A DNA stretch of 64,000 nt, from assembly GCF_014646255.1 (NCBI RefSeq), contig NZ_BMNC01000005.1:337446-401445 (forward strand). Direction: 5' to 3'. The stretch comes from Lentzea pudingi. GTDB taxonomy: Bacteria; Actinomycetota; Actinomycetes; Mycobacteriales; Pseudonocardiaceae. The stretch's first letter is position 1, and each line of letters opens with the position of its first letter. Below the pieces are notes generated by a model. It was given only the letters and a program-made list of their open reading frames with translations. It did no database searches and was not told the origin of the DNA. The position numbers and the translations under genes were made by a program. Positions 1 through 8,332 of the stretch are shown here, one piece after another.

Positions 1-13
1 GCCACGACTTCTT

Positions 14-484
14 TCAGCCGGCCAGCTTGGCCTTCACCGCGACGGCCACCCGGCCACCCTCGGCGCGCCCGGCGACCTCGGCGTTGACGGCCTTCATGAC
101 CTGGCCCATCTGCTTCTGCCCCGGCGCCTCGCCGAGCTGCGCGGCGACGGCGTCGAACGCCTTGTCCACGATGGTCCCGAGCTCCGCGTCGTCGAGCTGC
201 TTGGGCAGGTAGACCTCCAGCACGGCGAGCTCCTGGCGCTCCAGGTCGGCCTTCTCGGCCCGCCCGGCACCGTCGAAGGCCTCCGCGGCCTCCTTGCGCT
301 TCTTCGCCTCGCGCGAGAGGACCTTCACGACCTCGTCGTCGGTGAGCTCGCGGGCCTGCTTGCCCGAGACCTCCTCGTTCGTGACGGCCGTGAGCGCCAT
401 CCGCAGCGCACCGGCCGTGACGGTCTCCCGTGCCTTCATCGCGACAGTCAGGTCGTTCTTCAGTCGCGTCTTCAAGTCCGCCAT
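14..484 (-). CDS. GatB/YqeY domain-containing protein
   Basis: A 156-residue cytosolic protein over the full length usual for the YqeY family, which shares a fold with the tRNA-binding tail of the GatB amidotransferase subunit. It starts MADLKTRLKNDL, has a charged helical N-terminal half (a REAKKRKEAAEAF stretch near residue 60) and the family's conserved VYLPKQLDDAEL segment near residue 92, followed by GQKQMGQVMKAV. The biochemical role of stand-alone YqeY proteins is not firmly established; tRNA-dependent amidotransferase activity is only assumed. It is divergent from the metallophosphoesterase that begins 69 bases away, a pairing I recall as frequent in actinobacteria. The ATG start gives the canonical N-terminus. 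Confidence 0.93.
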   Translation of the reverse strand: MADLKTRLKNDLTVAMKARETVTAGALRMALTAVTNEEVSGKQARELTDDEVVKVLSREAKKRKEAAEAFDGAGRAEKADLERQELAVLEVYLPKQLDDAELGTIVDKAFDAVAAQLGEAPGQKQMGQVMKAVNAEVAGRAEGGRVAVAVKAKLAG

Positions 485-552
485 GGCGCAGAACGGTACC
501 GCCCGCCGGATGCCGCGCCGATCGAGTTAACGCCCTTCCGTACCCTTGACGC

Positions 553-1506
553 GTGAACAAGCTGGGCCGCGCCCTCCTCGCCACGACCGCTCTCGGCGCC
601 GCGACCGTCGCGTACGCGGCGGGAATCGAGAGAAGGCACTGGACCCTGCGCACCGCGACGGTGCCGGTCCTGTCCCCCGGAGCCAAGCCGATCCGGGTGC
701 TGCACATCTCAGACCTGCACATGACGCCGAACCAGGTGTCGAAGCAGCGCTGGGTGGCTGCCCTGGCCGACCTGAACCCGGACTTCGTGGTCAACACAGG
801 CGACAACCTCGCGCACAAGGACGCCGTCCCCGGCACGTTGCGCGCGCTCGGCCCGTTGCTCGACAAGCCGGGCGTCTTCGTGTTCGGCAGCAACGACTAC
901 TACGCACCCAGGCTCAAGAACCCGGTGCGCTACCTGCTGCCGTCCTCCAAGACCAAGCGCATCCACGGCGTGACGCTCCCGTGGCGCGACCTGCGCGCCG
1001 GCATGATCGAACGCGGCTGGGAAGACCTCACGCACCTGCGCAAGACCATCATGGTGAACGGCCAGGCCATCTTCTGCGCGGGCCTCGACGACCCGCACCT
1101 GAAGCGCGACCGCTACGCCGACATCGCGGGCACTCCGGACCCGTCAGCCGCTCTGAGGCTGGGCGTGACGCACTCCCCCGAACCGCGCGTCCTCGACCCT
1201 TTCGCGGCCGACGGCTACGACTTCGTGATGGCCGGCCACACCCACGGCGGTCAGCTGCGCATCCCGTTCTACGGCGCCGTGGTGACGAACTGCGAATTGG
1301 ACCGGGGCCGAGCCCGCGGAGTTTCCCGCTGGGGTTCGCACATGTGGATGAACGTGTCCGCCGGTATGGGCACTTCGCCGTACGCACCGGTGCGCTTCTG
1401 CTGCCCTCCGGAGGCATCCCTGCTGACCCTGGTTCCCCGGCCCGTTACGCCTGGTCAGGGGCAGAATGAGGGGGTCCGATTCGGAGCTGGGGCGGACATG
1501 ATGTAG
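553..1506 (+). CDS. Metallophosphoesterase (calcineurin-like)
   Basis: A 317-residue protein with a GTG start. The N-terminus has a short hydrophobic segment (LLATTALGAATVAYAAG), so it is probably membrane-anchored or exported. Calcineurin-like metal-binding blocks appear in order: SDLHM near residue 53, NTGDN near 82, GSNDYY (in place of the usual GNHD) near 115, and AGHTHGGQ near 227. This supports a dinuclear-metal phosphoesterase of the YkuE/DR1281-like group. The substrate cannot be read from sequence. It is transcribed away from the YqeY gene and ends 19 bases before tRNA-Pro. Confidence 0.92.
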   Translation: MNKLGRALLATTALGAATVAYAAGIERRHWTLRTATVPVLSPGAKPIRVLHISDLHMTPNQVSKQRWVAALADLNPDFVVNTGDNLAHKDAVPGTLRALGPLLDKPGVFVFGSNDYYAPRLKNPVRYLLPSSKTKRIHGVTLPWRDLRAGMIERGWEDLTHLRKTIMVNGQAIFCAGLDDPHLKRDRYADIAGTPDPSAALRLGVTHSPEPRVLDPFAADGYDFVMAGHTHGGQLRIPFYGAVVTNCELDRGRARGVSRWGSHMWMNVSAGMGTSPYAPVRFCCPPEASLLTLVPRPVTPGQGQNEGVRFGAGADMM

Positions 1507-1525
1507 AGTTCTACATGTTCCCAGC

Positions 1526-1600
<75 letters not shown>

Positions 1601-1606
1601 TGAATA

Positions 1607-1656
1607 AAACAAATCAGCTCCTGTTCGCAGAAATGCGGATGGGGGCTGATTTGTTT
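1607..1656 (+). terminator. Rho-independent terminator of tRNA-Pro
   Basis: The 12-base arm AAACAAATCAGC (1607-1618) is exactly complementary to GCTGATTTGTTT (1645-1656). The right arm runs into a T-tract (1654-1658). It lies 8 bases after the tRNA, so it should end the tRNA transcript. Confidence 0.88.
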
Positions 1657-1659
1657 TTC

Positions 1660-2138
1660 CGGGCTTTCGCGGTCGAGCCGCTCACGCCCGTCGCTCGTTG
1701 ACGGAGCCCCCAGTCCGCCACCGCGTCGACATCGCGGCGAGCAGGACTCCTCGTCGGCACGCCCTTCGTGGAGGCGTGTGATGCAGCCCACGCCGTGAAA
1801 CGAGAGGGTTGTTTCAGTCGTGAATTCGTCTCAGCTTTTGTTTGCCGGCATTGCCCGGCAAGGCCCTCCACTCCAGAGTCGAAGGTCCTTTCCGATCACG
1901 GAAGAAGGACATCAAGGTTCCCGATAAGCCACCCGATCGTGTGACGCGACTCGACGCGCGCGGCCGTAGACGGGACCGTGTTTGCATGACACAGCGCCAT
2001 CGTTCCGCACCAAACTTTACGAAACGACCACGTAGCGTTAACCCTTACGAGTGAAGGTTGACGGTTCAACTCACGTTGCGTAACGGCTGTCTTGATCCAA
2101 ACGACGAAGGCAGTGGTTCAGCCCTCGTTGAATATGTC
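1660..2138. other. Intergenic stretch, no convincing gene
   Basis: About 480 bases between the tRNA terminator and the next gene. The open frames here are short, begin in unlikely places and lack GC3 bias or recognisable motifs. The segment 2000-2100 is visibly less GC-rich than its surroundings, which would suit a promoter for the small membrane protein downstream, but I cannot pick a convincing -35/-10 pair. There is no direct repeat of the tRNA 3' end to suggest an integrated element. Confidence 0.6.
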
Positions 2139-2152
2139 AGGAGATGTTTGTG

Positions 2153-2380
2153 ATGGACTCCGCCTCCGCCGCCAATCCTGCTCATAGGTCTTGGATCGTC
2201 GTAGCGGCCAAGGCAATTGTGGTGTTGCAGTCCCTGGGGATCGTTTACATGCTCACATCGGCTTGGGCGACGGCCGCGGTCGCCGTCGGTTTCGCTGTCG
2301 TCTTCTTCGCGGTCAGGGCCCTGTCCCGGGCCTCGCGGCAGGTCGACCGGATCTTCGACGAGGAGCTCGGCCGGCAATAG
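2153..2380 (+). CDS. Small two-helix membrane protein, unknown function
   Basis: About 75 residues. An AGGAG at 2139-2143 sits 9 bases before the ATG at 2153, so this start (MDSASAANP) is preferred over the in-frame ATG at 2144, which would abut the ribosome site. Two hydrophobic segments follow (roughly residues 14-33 and 37-56), then a charged tail (SRASRQVDRIFDEEL) probably facing the cytosol. I recognise no family. The next gene starts 10 bases after its stop, so the two may be co-transcribed. Confidence 0.72.
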   Translation: MDSASAANPAHRSWIVVAAKAIVVLQSLGIVYMLTSAWATAAVAVGFAVVFFAVRALSRASRQVDRIFDEELGRQ

Positions 2381-2390
2381 GCTCGCGGGC

Positions 2391-2687
2391 ATGCTGACGC
2401 GGGTGTCCGAGGCCCTGGTGAAGCCGGGGCGGGAGCAGGAGTTCGTCGCACGGGTGCGGGACCTCGTCGCGGGGTTCCCGGCGATCTACGACGGACTCGA
2501 AGGGCACGAGGTGCTCGTCGACCTCGACGACCCGTTGCGCGTGCGGTACGTGAGCCGGTGGCGGGACGAGCAGGCGCTCGAGAACTACGCGGGTCCAGGG
2601 TGGCGCACCGATCCGGTGACGTTCCCGGACGAGGACGAGTACCTCCAGCAGCCGTTGGCGCTGCGGCACTTCCGGCACATCAGCTGA
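2391..2687 (+). CDS. Antibiotic biosynthesis monooxygenase (ABM)-like small protein
   Basis: A 98-residue protein, the size of a single ABM/dimeric alpha-beta barrel domain. It reads MLTRVSEALVKPGREQEF and contains the family's GLEGHEVLVDLDDPLRVRYVSRW-type strand pattern with a WRDEQALENY helix in the second half. Such proteins are heme- or cofactor-free monooxygenases, or simply small ligand-binding dimers. The ATG at 2391 gives the canonical N-terminus; a longer upstream frame would run through the previous gene. It may share a transcript with the small membrane protein upstream. It ends one base before the convergent GAF gene. Confidence 0.8.
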   Translation: MLTRVSEALVKPGREQEFVARVRDLVAGFPAIYDGLEGHEVLVDLDDPLRVRYVSRWRDEQALENYAGPGWRTDPVTFPDEDEYLQQPLALRHFRHIS

Positions 2688-2688
2688 C

Positions 2689-3168
2689 TCAGCTGATGAA
2701 GCCCCGCGCGGGCAGGCCCTCCGGGAAGCGTTCCAGCGCCTCGCCGGCCACGCGGGCCAGCGACTCCAGCGCCTCGGTCTCGGCCGGGGTCGCGGTGTGC
2801 GGGACGGCCCAGTAGCAGCCGATGGCGCCGAGCGGTTCCGGGCGCAGGATCGGAGCCATCAGCAGGCTCCGCACAAAGGTCGGCCGATAGGCTTCCTGAG
2901 GAATCCTCGAATCGACGCGGACGTCCCTGATCGCCACGGTCTGACGATTCATCATCGCCCACCCGCTGATGCAGTTCACGGCCGGGAACCTCTGCCCCTT
3001 CCACAGCGGGCTCATCGAGTCCTCGTCCGCGTAATAGCAGAGGTCACCGTCGAGGAGCACCAACGTCGCACCGTGCGCGACCAGCGAGGACCTGGCCGTC
3101 GTGCGGACGATCCGTTGGACCTCCTCCAACGTCGCGGCCCCGGCGAGGCGCTCCATCGTTTCGGTCAT
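2689..3168 (-). CDS. GAF domain protein
   Basis: A 159-residue protein made of a single GAF sensor domain. The features are an N-terminal helix with LEEVQRIVRTTAR, a strand pair ATLVLLDGDLCYYADED, an FPAVNCISGWAMMNRQ block around residue 65, IRDVRVDSRIP, and a C-terminal SLLMAPILRPEPLGAIGCYW sheet. Stand-alone GAF proteins of this kind in actinobacteria resemble the sensor part of histidine kinases; no kinase is encoded here. The ligand is unknown. Cys residues near 47, 67 and 118 could be relevant for redox or NO sensing, but that is speculation. Confidence 0.85.
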   Translation of the reverse strand: MTETMERLAGAATLEEVQRIVRTTARSSLVAHGATLVLLDGDLCYYADEDSMSPLWKGQRFPAVNCISGWAMMNRQTVAIRDVRVDSRIPQEAYRPTFVRSLLMAPILRPEPLGAIGCYWAVPHTATPAETEALESLARVAGEALERFPEGLPARGFIS

Positions 3169-3227
3169 GCCTCAACGTTAACTCTCGCCGGACCGCGCAC
3201 CTAGATCTTCTGATTCGGTTCAATCAA

Positions 3228-3872
3228 TCAGCGTCGGTTCCTCGGCACGTGACCGTGCGACAAAGATTGCTGATGCTTTGCAACAATCCACTGCTTCACG
3301 GCCGGACGCGTCGCCAGCACGAGGCTGAGCACGCACACCGCCAGCAGTGCGGCCGACCCCAGTGAGGGCAGGAGCTCGGCGACGCCACGGCGTGCCGAGC
3401 GGATGAGCGCCACCAGCAGCACGAGCCCCGTGAAGACGCCCGCCATCTGCGAGGCGGTCGTGTTGGGGAAGTGCGGGTGGTTGATCGACATCGCGCCGAG
3501 GGCGTTCAGCACGCCGAAGCCCGCGACGACGAGGGCCAGCAGGATGCCGACGAACAACGTGCCGCCGGACACCAGGAAGCTCACGATCACGAAGGCCGCG
3601 AACGCCAGCATGGCGACGGCCAGGATCCAGTTCAGGACCGCGAGAAGGGTGAGCTGCGAGGGCTTCGGCGGCAACCAGCCGGGCTGCTGCTGGGGTGGCT
3701 GATGCTGGTACTGCGGTTGCTGGGGCCAGTGCTGTTGCGGCGGGCCTTGCTGGGGCCAGTGCTGCTGCGGTGGTGGCTGGTGTCCGTAGCCGGGCGGCGG
3801 CTGGTGCGCCTGGTGCCCGTGACCCGGTGGCGGCTGGTGCGGTTGCGCACCCCACTGTGGTGGTTGTGTCAT
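3228..3872 (-). CDS. Membrane protein with Pro/Gln/His-rich cytosolic N-terminus
   Basis: A 214-residue protein. The first ~75 residues are low-complexity, built from near-repeats of PPPGYGHQ and QQHWPQQ. This is typical of actinobacterial proteins whose disordered head precedes membrane segments. Four hydrophobic helices follow (about residues 77-100, 103-125, 142-162, 172-190), and a basic tail ends the protein. No catalytic motif is seen. The DNA under the head is itself repetitive (short CTGCTGGGG-type units), so its length may vary between strains. An RBS-like GGGGGTC precedes the ATG on the minus strand. Confidence 0.8.
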   Translation of the reverse strand: MTQPPQWGAQPHQPPPGHGHQAHQPPPGYGHQPPPQQHWPQQGPPQQHWPQQPQYQHQPPQQQPGWLPPKPSQLTLLAVLNWILAVAMLAFAAFVIVSFLVSGGTLFVGILLALVVAGFGVLNALGAMSINHPHFPNTTASQMAGVFTGLVLLVALIRSARRGVAELLPSLGSAALLAVCVLSLVLATRPAVKQWIVAKHQQSLSHGHVPRNRR

Positions 3873-3915
3873 CTGCGACCCCCCTAGAAGCAGCCTCTGA
3901 CTCTAGTGTTGAACC

Positions 3916-5727
3916 GTGACCACGCACCCTTCTCCCGTCATTCCGGAACAGCTCTTCGAGGACCCTGCCGCCGAGACCCGGTGGCGTGAGCGGTTCACCG
4001 CTCCCCGCATGAGCCTGCCCGGCTGGGCCGACGACGCACCGGACCGCACCCTGTACGTCTCCAACGCGAGCGGCGTGTGGGAGATCTACTCCTGGGACCG
4101 CGCGACGGACGAGCACCGCAAGGTCACCGACCGCCCGAACGGCACGTCGCACGCCACGCTGAACCCGGACGGCACCGAGATCTGGTGGTTCGACGACCAC
4201 GACGGCGACGAGTTCGGCGTCTGGGTGCGCGAGCCTTTCAAGGCAGATGGCAGCAAGGCCAAGCCCGCGGTCGCCGACGTGACGCCCGGCTACCCGGCGG
4301 GTCTGGAGATCGGCCGCACCGTCACGGCCGTGGCCGCGTCGACCGACGACGGCACCACGGTCTGGTTGACGCGGGGCGGCAAGAGCGAGGTGCTCTACCA
4401 GCACGTCAACGACGCCGGCGTCACCGCGCTGGCCAAGGACGAGTCGCTCGTCGTGATCGCGCACTCCGAGCACGGCGACAACCGGCACATGGCCCTGCGC
4501 GCGTTGAACGCGGAGACCGGCGAGACCGTCGCCGAGAAGTGGGACGGCAAGGGCAAGGGCCTCGACGCCATCTCGTTCAGCCCGGTCCGCGGCGACCAGC
4601 GGCTGCTGGTGCTGCACGAGCGCCGCGGCCGTGAGGAACTGCTGATCTGGGACGTCGCCGCCGGCACCGAGCAGGAGATCGTCCTCGACCTGCCGGGCGA
4701 GGTCGCCGCCGACTGGTACCCGGACGCGTCCGCGCTGCTGGTCGTGCACACCCACCACGCCCGCAACACCGTGCACCGCTACGACCTCACGACCGGCGAG
4801 CTGTCCACTCTGGACACCGCGCCCGGCGTCGTCGGCTCCGCGGGCGTGCGCCCGGACGGCACGGTCGAGTACTCGTGGTCGTCCGCCGAGCGCTCGACGG
4901 TCATCCGCGCGCTGGCCACCGACGGCACCGAGCGCGTGCTGGTCGAGCCCGCCGGCGCCAAGCCCGCGACGTCGTTCAAGCTGGAGGACGTGTTCGTCGG
5001 CGACGTGCACGCCCTGGTCTCGAAGCCCGACGGCGACGGCCCGTTCCCGACGGTCTTCCTGATCCACGGCGGCCCGCACTCCTCCGACGAGGACCGCTTC
5101 TCGGCCTACCGCGCGGTGTGGCTCGACGCCGGCTTCGCCACCGTGCACGTGAACTACCGCGGTTCCAGCGGCTACGGCTCGAAGTGGCGCGACGCCATCG
5201 AGGGCAGGCCGGGCATCACCGAACTAGAGGACATCGCCGCCGTGCACGACTGGGCGGTCGAGTCGGGCCTGACCGACCCCGCGCGCTCGGTGCTGAACGG
5301 CGCCTCGTGGGGCGGCTACCTGACCCTGCTCGGCCTCGGCATGCAGCCGGAACGCTGGGCCGTCGGCGTCGCGGGCGTGCCGGTCGCGGACTACCTCGCC
5401 GCGTACGAGGACGAGATGGAACCGCTGCGCGCCTTCGACCGCGCGCTGTTCGGCGGCTCCCCCGAGGAACTGCCCGATCTGTACCGGGAGTGCTCGCCGC
5501 TCACGTACGTCGACCAGGTCACCGCGCCGGTGCTGATCCTCGCGGGCGAGAACGACCCGCGCTGCCCGATCCGGCAGATCGACAACTACCTCGACGCGCT
5601 CGCGGCTCGTGGTCACTCCTACGAGATGTACCGGTACGACGCGGGGCACGGGTCGTTGGTGGTCGCCGAGACGCTCCGGCAGACGGCGGCCGAGGTGGAC
5701 TTCGCAAGGCGTTACCTCTCGAAGTAG
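3916..5727 (+). CDS. S9 family peptidase (prolyl oligopeptidase / acylaminoacyl peptidase type)
   Basis: A 603-residue protein with a GTG start and no signal peptide, so probably cytosolic. The first ~340 residues form a beta-propeller (recurrent WxxDxxDGDEF and DGTxxW blades). The C-terminal alpha/beta hydrolase domain carries LIHGGPHSSDED near residue 380, the nucleophile elbow GASWGG with Ser464, Asp547 in AGENDPRCP and His578 in DAGHGS. The triad is therefore complete. Peptidases of this group cut short peptides or release acylated N-terminal residues. It is monocistronic and followed by a hairpin. Confidence 0.94.
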   Translation: MTTHPSPVIPEQLFEDPAAETRWRERFTAPRMSLPGWADDAPDRTLYVSNASGVWEIYSWDRATDEHRKVTDRPNGTSHATLNPDGTEIWWFDDHDGDEFGVWVREPFKADGSKAKPAVADVTPGYPAGLEIGRTVTAVAASTDDGTTVWLTRGGKSEVLYQHVNDAGVTALAKDESLVVIAHSEHGDNRHMALRALNAETGETVAEKWDGKGKGLDAISFSPVRGDQRLLVLHERRGREELLIWDVAAGTEQEIVLDLPGEVAADWYPDASALLVVHTHHARNTVHRYDLTTGELSTLDTAPGVVGSAGVRPDGTVEYSWSSAERSTVIRALATDGTERVLVEPAGAKPATSFKLEDVFVGDVHALVSKPDGDGPFPTVFLIHGGPHSSDEDRFSAYRAVWLDAGFATVHVNYRGSSGYGSKWRDAIEGRPGITELEDIAAVHDWAVESGLTDPARSVLNGASWGGYLTLLGLGMQPERWAVGVAGVPVADYLAAYEDEMEPLRAFDRALFGGSPEELPDLYRECSPLTYVDQVTAPVLILAGENDPRCPIRQIDNYLDALAARGHSYEMYRYDAGHGSLVVAETLRQTAAEVDFARRYLSK

Positions 5728-5732
5728 GCCGT

Positions 5733-5767
5733 GCTCTTGGCTGCCGGGGTGCCCGGTGGCCAAGAGC
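5733..5767 (+). terminator. Hairpin downstream of the S9 peptidase gene
   Basis: GCTCTTGGC (5733-5741) is complementary to GCCAAGAGC (5759-5767), with a further GCCGG-type pairing inside. It begins six bases after the stop codon. There is no T-tract, so it is a probable terminator of the hairpin-only kind common in high-GC genomes. Confidence 0.6.
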
Positions 5768-5993
5768 ATGATCGCGAGTTGTCCACAGAGGGTTGCTGCG
5801 CTGACCTGCGATTGGCTGGAAATCGATAGCCTGTGGATAGAGCGGGAACCAAAACCGGGACCTGCGCGTTGCGTCATGAGGAATCGCGCGGGGAGCGGCA
5901 TGGATCGGCCGCCACGACAGATTCGGCTCCGGCGTGTGCTTCCGGCGGTGGCAGTTGAAGTCGGCAGTTGAGACGGCGGCAGAGTCGGTGGCC

Positions 5994-6174
5994 GGGTCGG
6001 CGACAGAGCCGAGGGATGGGTCGGCGACAGAGTCGCGGCCGGGTGGGCGGCAGAGCCGACGGTTTGGGTTCGCGGCAGAGCCAGCGGCTTGGGTTCGCGG
6101 CAGAGCCGATGGCTGGGTTCGCGGCCGGGTCGAGGGCTGGGTTCGCGGCCGGGTTCGCGGCAGAACCGACGGCC
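5994..6174. repeat. Degenerate 24-base tandem repeat, about seven units
   Basis: Units of 23-25 bases begin with GGGTTCGCGG or GGGTCGGCGA and continue CAGAGCCGACGGYTT. Unit starts can be read at about 5994, 6018, 6041, 6066, 6091, 6115 and 6139. The later units are the most alike. The surrounding gap (5768-6376) has no convincing gene. Because the unit is a multiple of three, open frames pass through it on both strands and give an artificial eight-residue repeat; I do not call these as genes. Confidence 0.85.
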
Positions 6175-6376
6175 ACAAAGCGGCCGTTTCGACGTAGGCT
6201 GGTGGTGGCGCTGCCGAGCGCCTCACCTCCTGATCGGTCACCCACGCTGGCCGGCGTCGCGGAGGCAAAGGGGACTCCTGTCCTCCCGGCGCCGGTCAGT
6301 CGTGTGCACGCACGCAGCCCGGACGAGCTGAGCTCGGCGTGGGGAACGGCTCCAGCGCGTCCGTGAGAGGCACGCC

Positions 6377-7324
6377 ATGACCGAGCAGAAGTCGTTCAAG
6401 CGCCTGGTTCGCGCCCGGATGGAGCGCACCGGTGAGTCGTACAGCACCGCACGCAGGCACGTTCTGAAGGACGCGCGGCCTGTGGGGCGGATGCACGACT
6501 CCTGGTTGTTGCGGGAGATGCTCGACGACGAGTGGTCCGAGGCGATGTTGGCCGGGCTCGCCGGCGGCATCGGGTTCATGTACTTCGTGTTCGAGTACGA
6601 GGGGCACACGCCCACGATGACGATCGTCGCGCGGCATCACCCGGCGCCGTTCATCCAGACCGCGCTCGTGCACGCCGGGATCTCGCACGAGGTCACGTCC
6701 ACGTCGTCCGCGCGCAAGGCCGAGCAGCGGTTGAGGGCTGCTGACGGGCCGGTGATCTGCTTGCTGGGCAAGGAGAAGCATCCGGTCGGGGTTCTTGGTG
6801 TGGACGGTGACGTCGTCACCGTCCACGACCGGGGGACGCGGGTTCAGCCGCTCGGCGAGTTCATGGAGGGCTGGGGGTTGGGCAAGCACGAGATGATCAG
6901 CATCGGGGAGCGGCGGGGTGAGCCGGACGTCGCGGGGGCCGTGCGGATGACGTGTGAGCACCTGACAGGGCCCGTGCTGGGCAACAACTTCGACGTGAAC
7001 TTCGGGTTCTCCGGTATGCGGAAGCTCGCGGAGCAGTTGCGGGACAAGGGGAAGAAGGGCTGGGCCAACCGTTGGGCCGATGACCACGGGTTCGTGCAGA
7101 AGAGGCTGCACGACTGCCTGGAGGTCGAGTACACGGCGCCGGGAGCCACGCGGCCGCTTTATGCCGAGTTCCTCGACGAGGCTGGGCTGCCGGGGGCGCG
7201 GGAGTTCCGGGAGTCGGGCGCGCTGTGGTCGGAGATCGCGCGAGGTGGCGACTACGAGGAACTGGCCCGGAAAGTCGACGAGGCCCGTTCCATCGAGGAA
7301 CGGGCCGTCCGTCGGCTTGTATAG
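6377..7324 (+). CDS. BtrH N-terminal / DUF4872-type protein
   Basis: A 315-residue protein. The N-terminus (residues 1-30, SFKRLVRARMERTGESYSTAR) is a short helical module often found at the start of unrelated actinobacterial cytosolic proteins. Residues ~38-165 resemble the BtrH N-terminal domain, with SWLLREMLDDEWSEAMLAGLAGG, a FVFEY strand and a HHPAPF block. Residues ~185-300 resemble DUF4872. BtrH is an acyltransferase of butirosin biosynthesis with a papain-like fold; whether this protein is catalytic is not known. No Cys stands in the usual N-terminal position, which argues against a thiol protease mechanism. It stands alone downstream of the repeat region. Confidence 0.7.
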   Translation: MTEQKSFKRLVRARMERTGESYSTARRHVLKDARPVGRMHDSWLLREMLDDEWSEAMLAGLAGGIGFMYFVFEYEGHTPTMTIVARHHPAPFIQTALVHAGISHEVTSTSSARKAEQRLRAADGPVICLLGKEKHPVGVLGVDGDVVTVHDRGTRVQPLGEFMEGWGLGKHEMISIGERRGEPDVAGAVRMTCEHLTGPVLGNNFDVNFGFSGMRKLAEQLRDKGKKGWANRWADDHGFVQKRLHDCLEVEYTAPGATRPLYAEFLDEAGLPGAREFRESGALWSEIARGGDYEELARKVDEARSIEERAVRRLV

Positions 7325-7334
7325 AGCTGGCGGG

Positions 7335-7811
7335 CTAGGCCGACTGGGCCTGCCACATCCAGTGCGCCTGCTCCAGTTCCTGCGTGATGCCGATCAGCAG
7401 GTCCTGGCTGACGAGGTCGTGCTTGTCGGTCTCCTCGATGCGCGTGCGCATGCGGGCGATCAACGAACCCAGTGACGACGTGATCGACGTGACCACCTGC
7501 TCCTCCTTCAGCCAGCCGGTCTCGATCTCCTGCACGCCGGACGACGCGGCGATGGTCTTCGCCGTGCCGTCCGGTGTGACACCGAGAGCCGCTGCGCGTT
7601 CGGCGACCTGGTCGGCGGCGTTGCGGGCCAGCACGACCAGTTCGTCCAGCTGGAGGTGGACGCTGCGGAAGTTCTTGCCGATCACGTTCCAGTGCGCCTG
7701 CTTCCCGATCAGGGAGAGGTCGACGAGGTCGACCAGCGTTGCCTGCAGGATGGCGCCGACGGCGTCGCGGTCGGCATCAGCGAGAGGGCTGGTGATCGGG
7801 TTCTTGGCCAT
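7335..7811 (-). CDS. dps: Dps family ferritin-like DNA-protection protein
   Basis: A 158-residue protein of typical Dps length. The intersubunit ferroxidase site is visible as AHWNVIGKNF (His40) and SVHLQLDE (His52, Asp56). Dps dodecamers oxidise and store iron using peroxide and protect DNA in stationary phase. AGGAGG lies 10 bases before the ATG on the coding strand. It is 15 bases downstream of the Ohr gene on the same strand, so the two probably form a peroxide-stress operon. Confidence 0.93.
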   Translation of the reverse strand: MAKNPITSPLADADRDAVGAILQATLVDLVDLSLIGKQAHWNVIGKNFRSVHLQLDELVVLARNAADQVAERAAALGVTPDGTAKTIAASSGVQEIETGWLKEEQVVTSITSSLGSLIARMRTRIEETDKHDLVSQDLLIGITQELEQAHWMWQAQSA

Positions 7812-7826
7812 GTGAGACGTGCCTCC

Positions 7827-8249
7827 TCAGACGGTGACGGTGAGTGCCACCTCGATGTTGCCGCGCGTCGCGTTGGAGTACGGGCAGACCTGGTGGGCCT
7901 GCTCGACGAGCTTCTCCGCGACCGCCTGGTCGAGTCCGGGGATCTTCACCGCGAGTTCGACGGCGAGCTGGAAGCCCCCGGCGCCGTTGGATCCGATGCC
8001 CACCTTGGCGGTTACCTCAGAAGAAGCGACCTGAATCTTCCCGGCGCGCGCGACTGCTGCGATGGCGGAGTTGAAGCACGCCGAGTACCCGGCTGCGAAG
8101 AGCTGCTCCGGGTTGGTCGCGTCGCCACCGGGGCCGCCCATCTCCTTGGGGACCGACAGGACCTCGTCGATCACACCATCGGATGAACGCACCTCGCCGT
8201 TGCGGCCTTCTCCGTAAGCAGTCGCCTCAGCCGTGTACAGCGCTTCCAT
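7827..8249 (-). CDS. ohr: Organic hydroperoxide resistance protein (OsmC/Ohr family)
   Basis: 140 residues, starting MEALYTAEATAYGEGR at the ATG of 8249 with GGGAGAG just upstream. A longer frame upstream is spurious. Both Ohr peroxidatic cysteines are present: Cys58 in GYSACFN and Cys122 in VCPYSN. It also has the Ohr-type NPEQLFAAGYSACF block. Ohr reduces organic hydroperoxides using a lipoylated reductant. It is followed by dps and preceded by an FMN reductase gene 83 bases upstream. No OhrR-type MarR regulator is in the neighbourhood. Confidence 0.95.
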   Translation of the reverse strand: MEALYTAEATAYGEGRNGEVRSSDGVIDEVLSVPKEMGGPGGDATNPEQLFAAGYSACFNSAIAAVARAGKIQVASSEVTAKVGIGSNGAGGFQLAVELAVKIPGLDQAVAEKLVEQAHQVCPYSNATRGNIEVALTVTV

Positions 8250-8332
8250 TCCGCTCTCCCTTGAGTCAGTTACTTCAAAGCCTTTCACTGAGGGAGAACG
8301 CATCGTGCACGACTTAAATGCCCGATCGTGAC

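Noticed and set aside
1842..2054. 70-residue open frame after tRNA-Pro
   Set aside because: It has no RBS, no codon bias and no motif, and lies in a region that looks like promoter DNA.
3220..5148. 642-residue open frame on the minus strand
   Set aside because: It runs antisense through the S9 peptidase and through the Pro/Gln-rich gene in another frame; composition is typical of a shadow frame.
5994..6174. CRISPR-like array
   Set aside because: Units are contiguous with no unique spacers and no cas genes nearby; it is a tandem repeat.
5874..6245. Possible repetitive protein gene on the minus strand
   Set aside because: The eight-residue repeats come from a 24-base DNA repeat open in several frames on both strands; there is no RBS or recognisable start.
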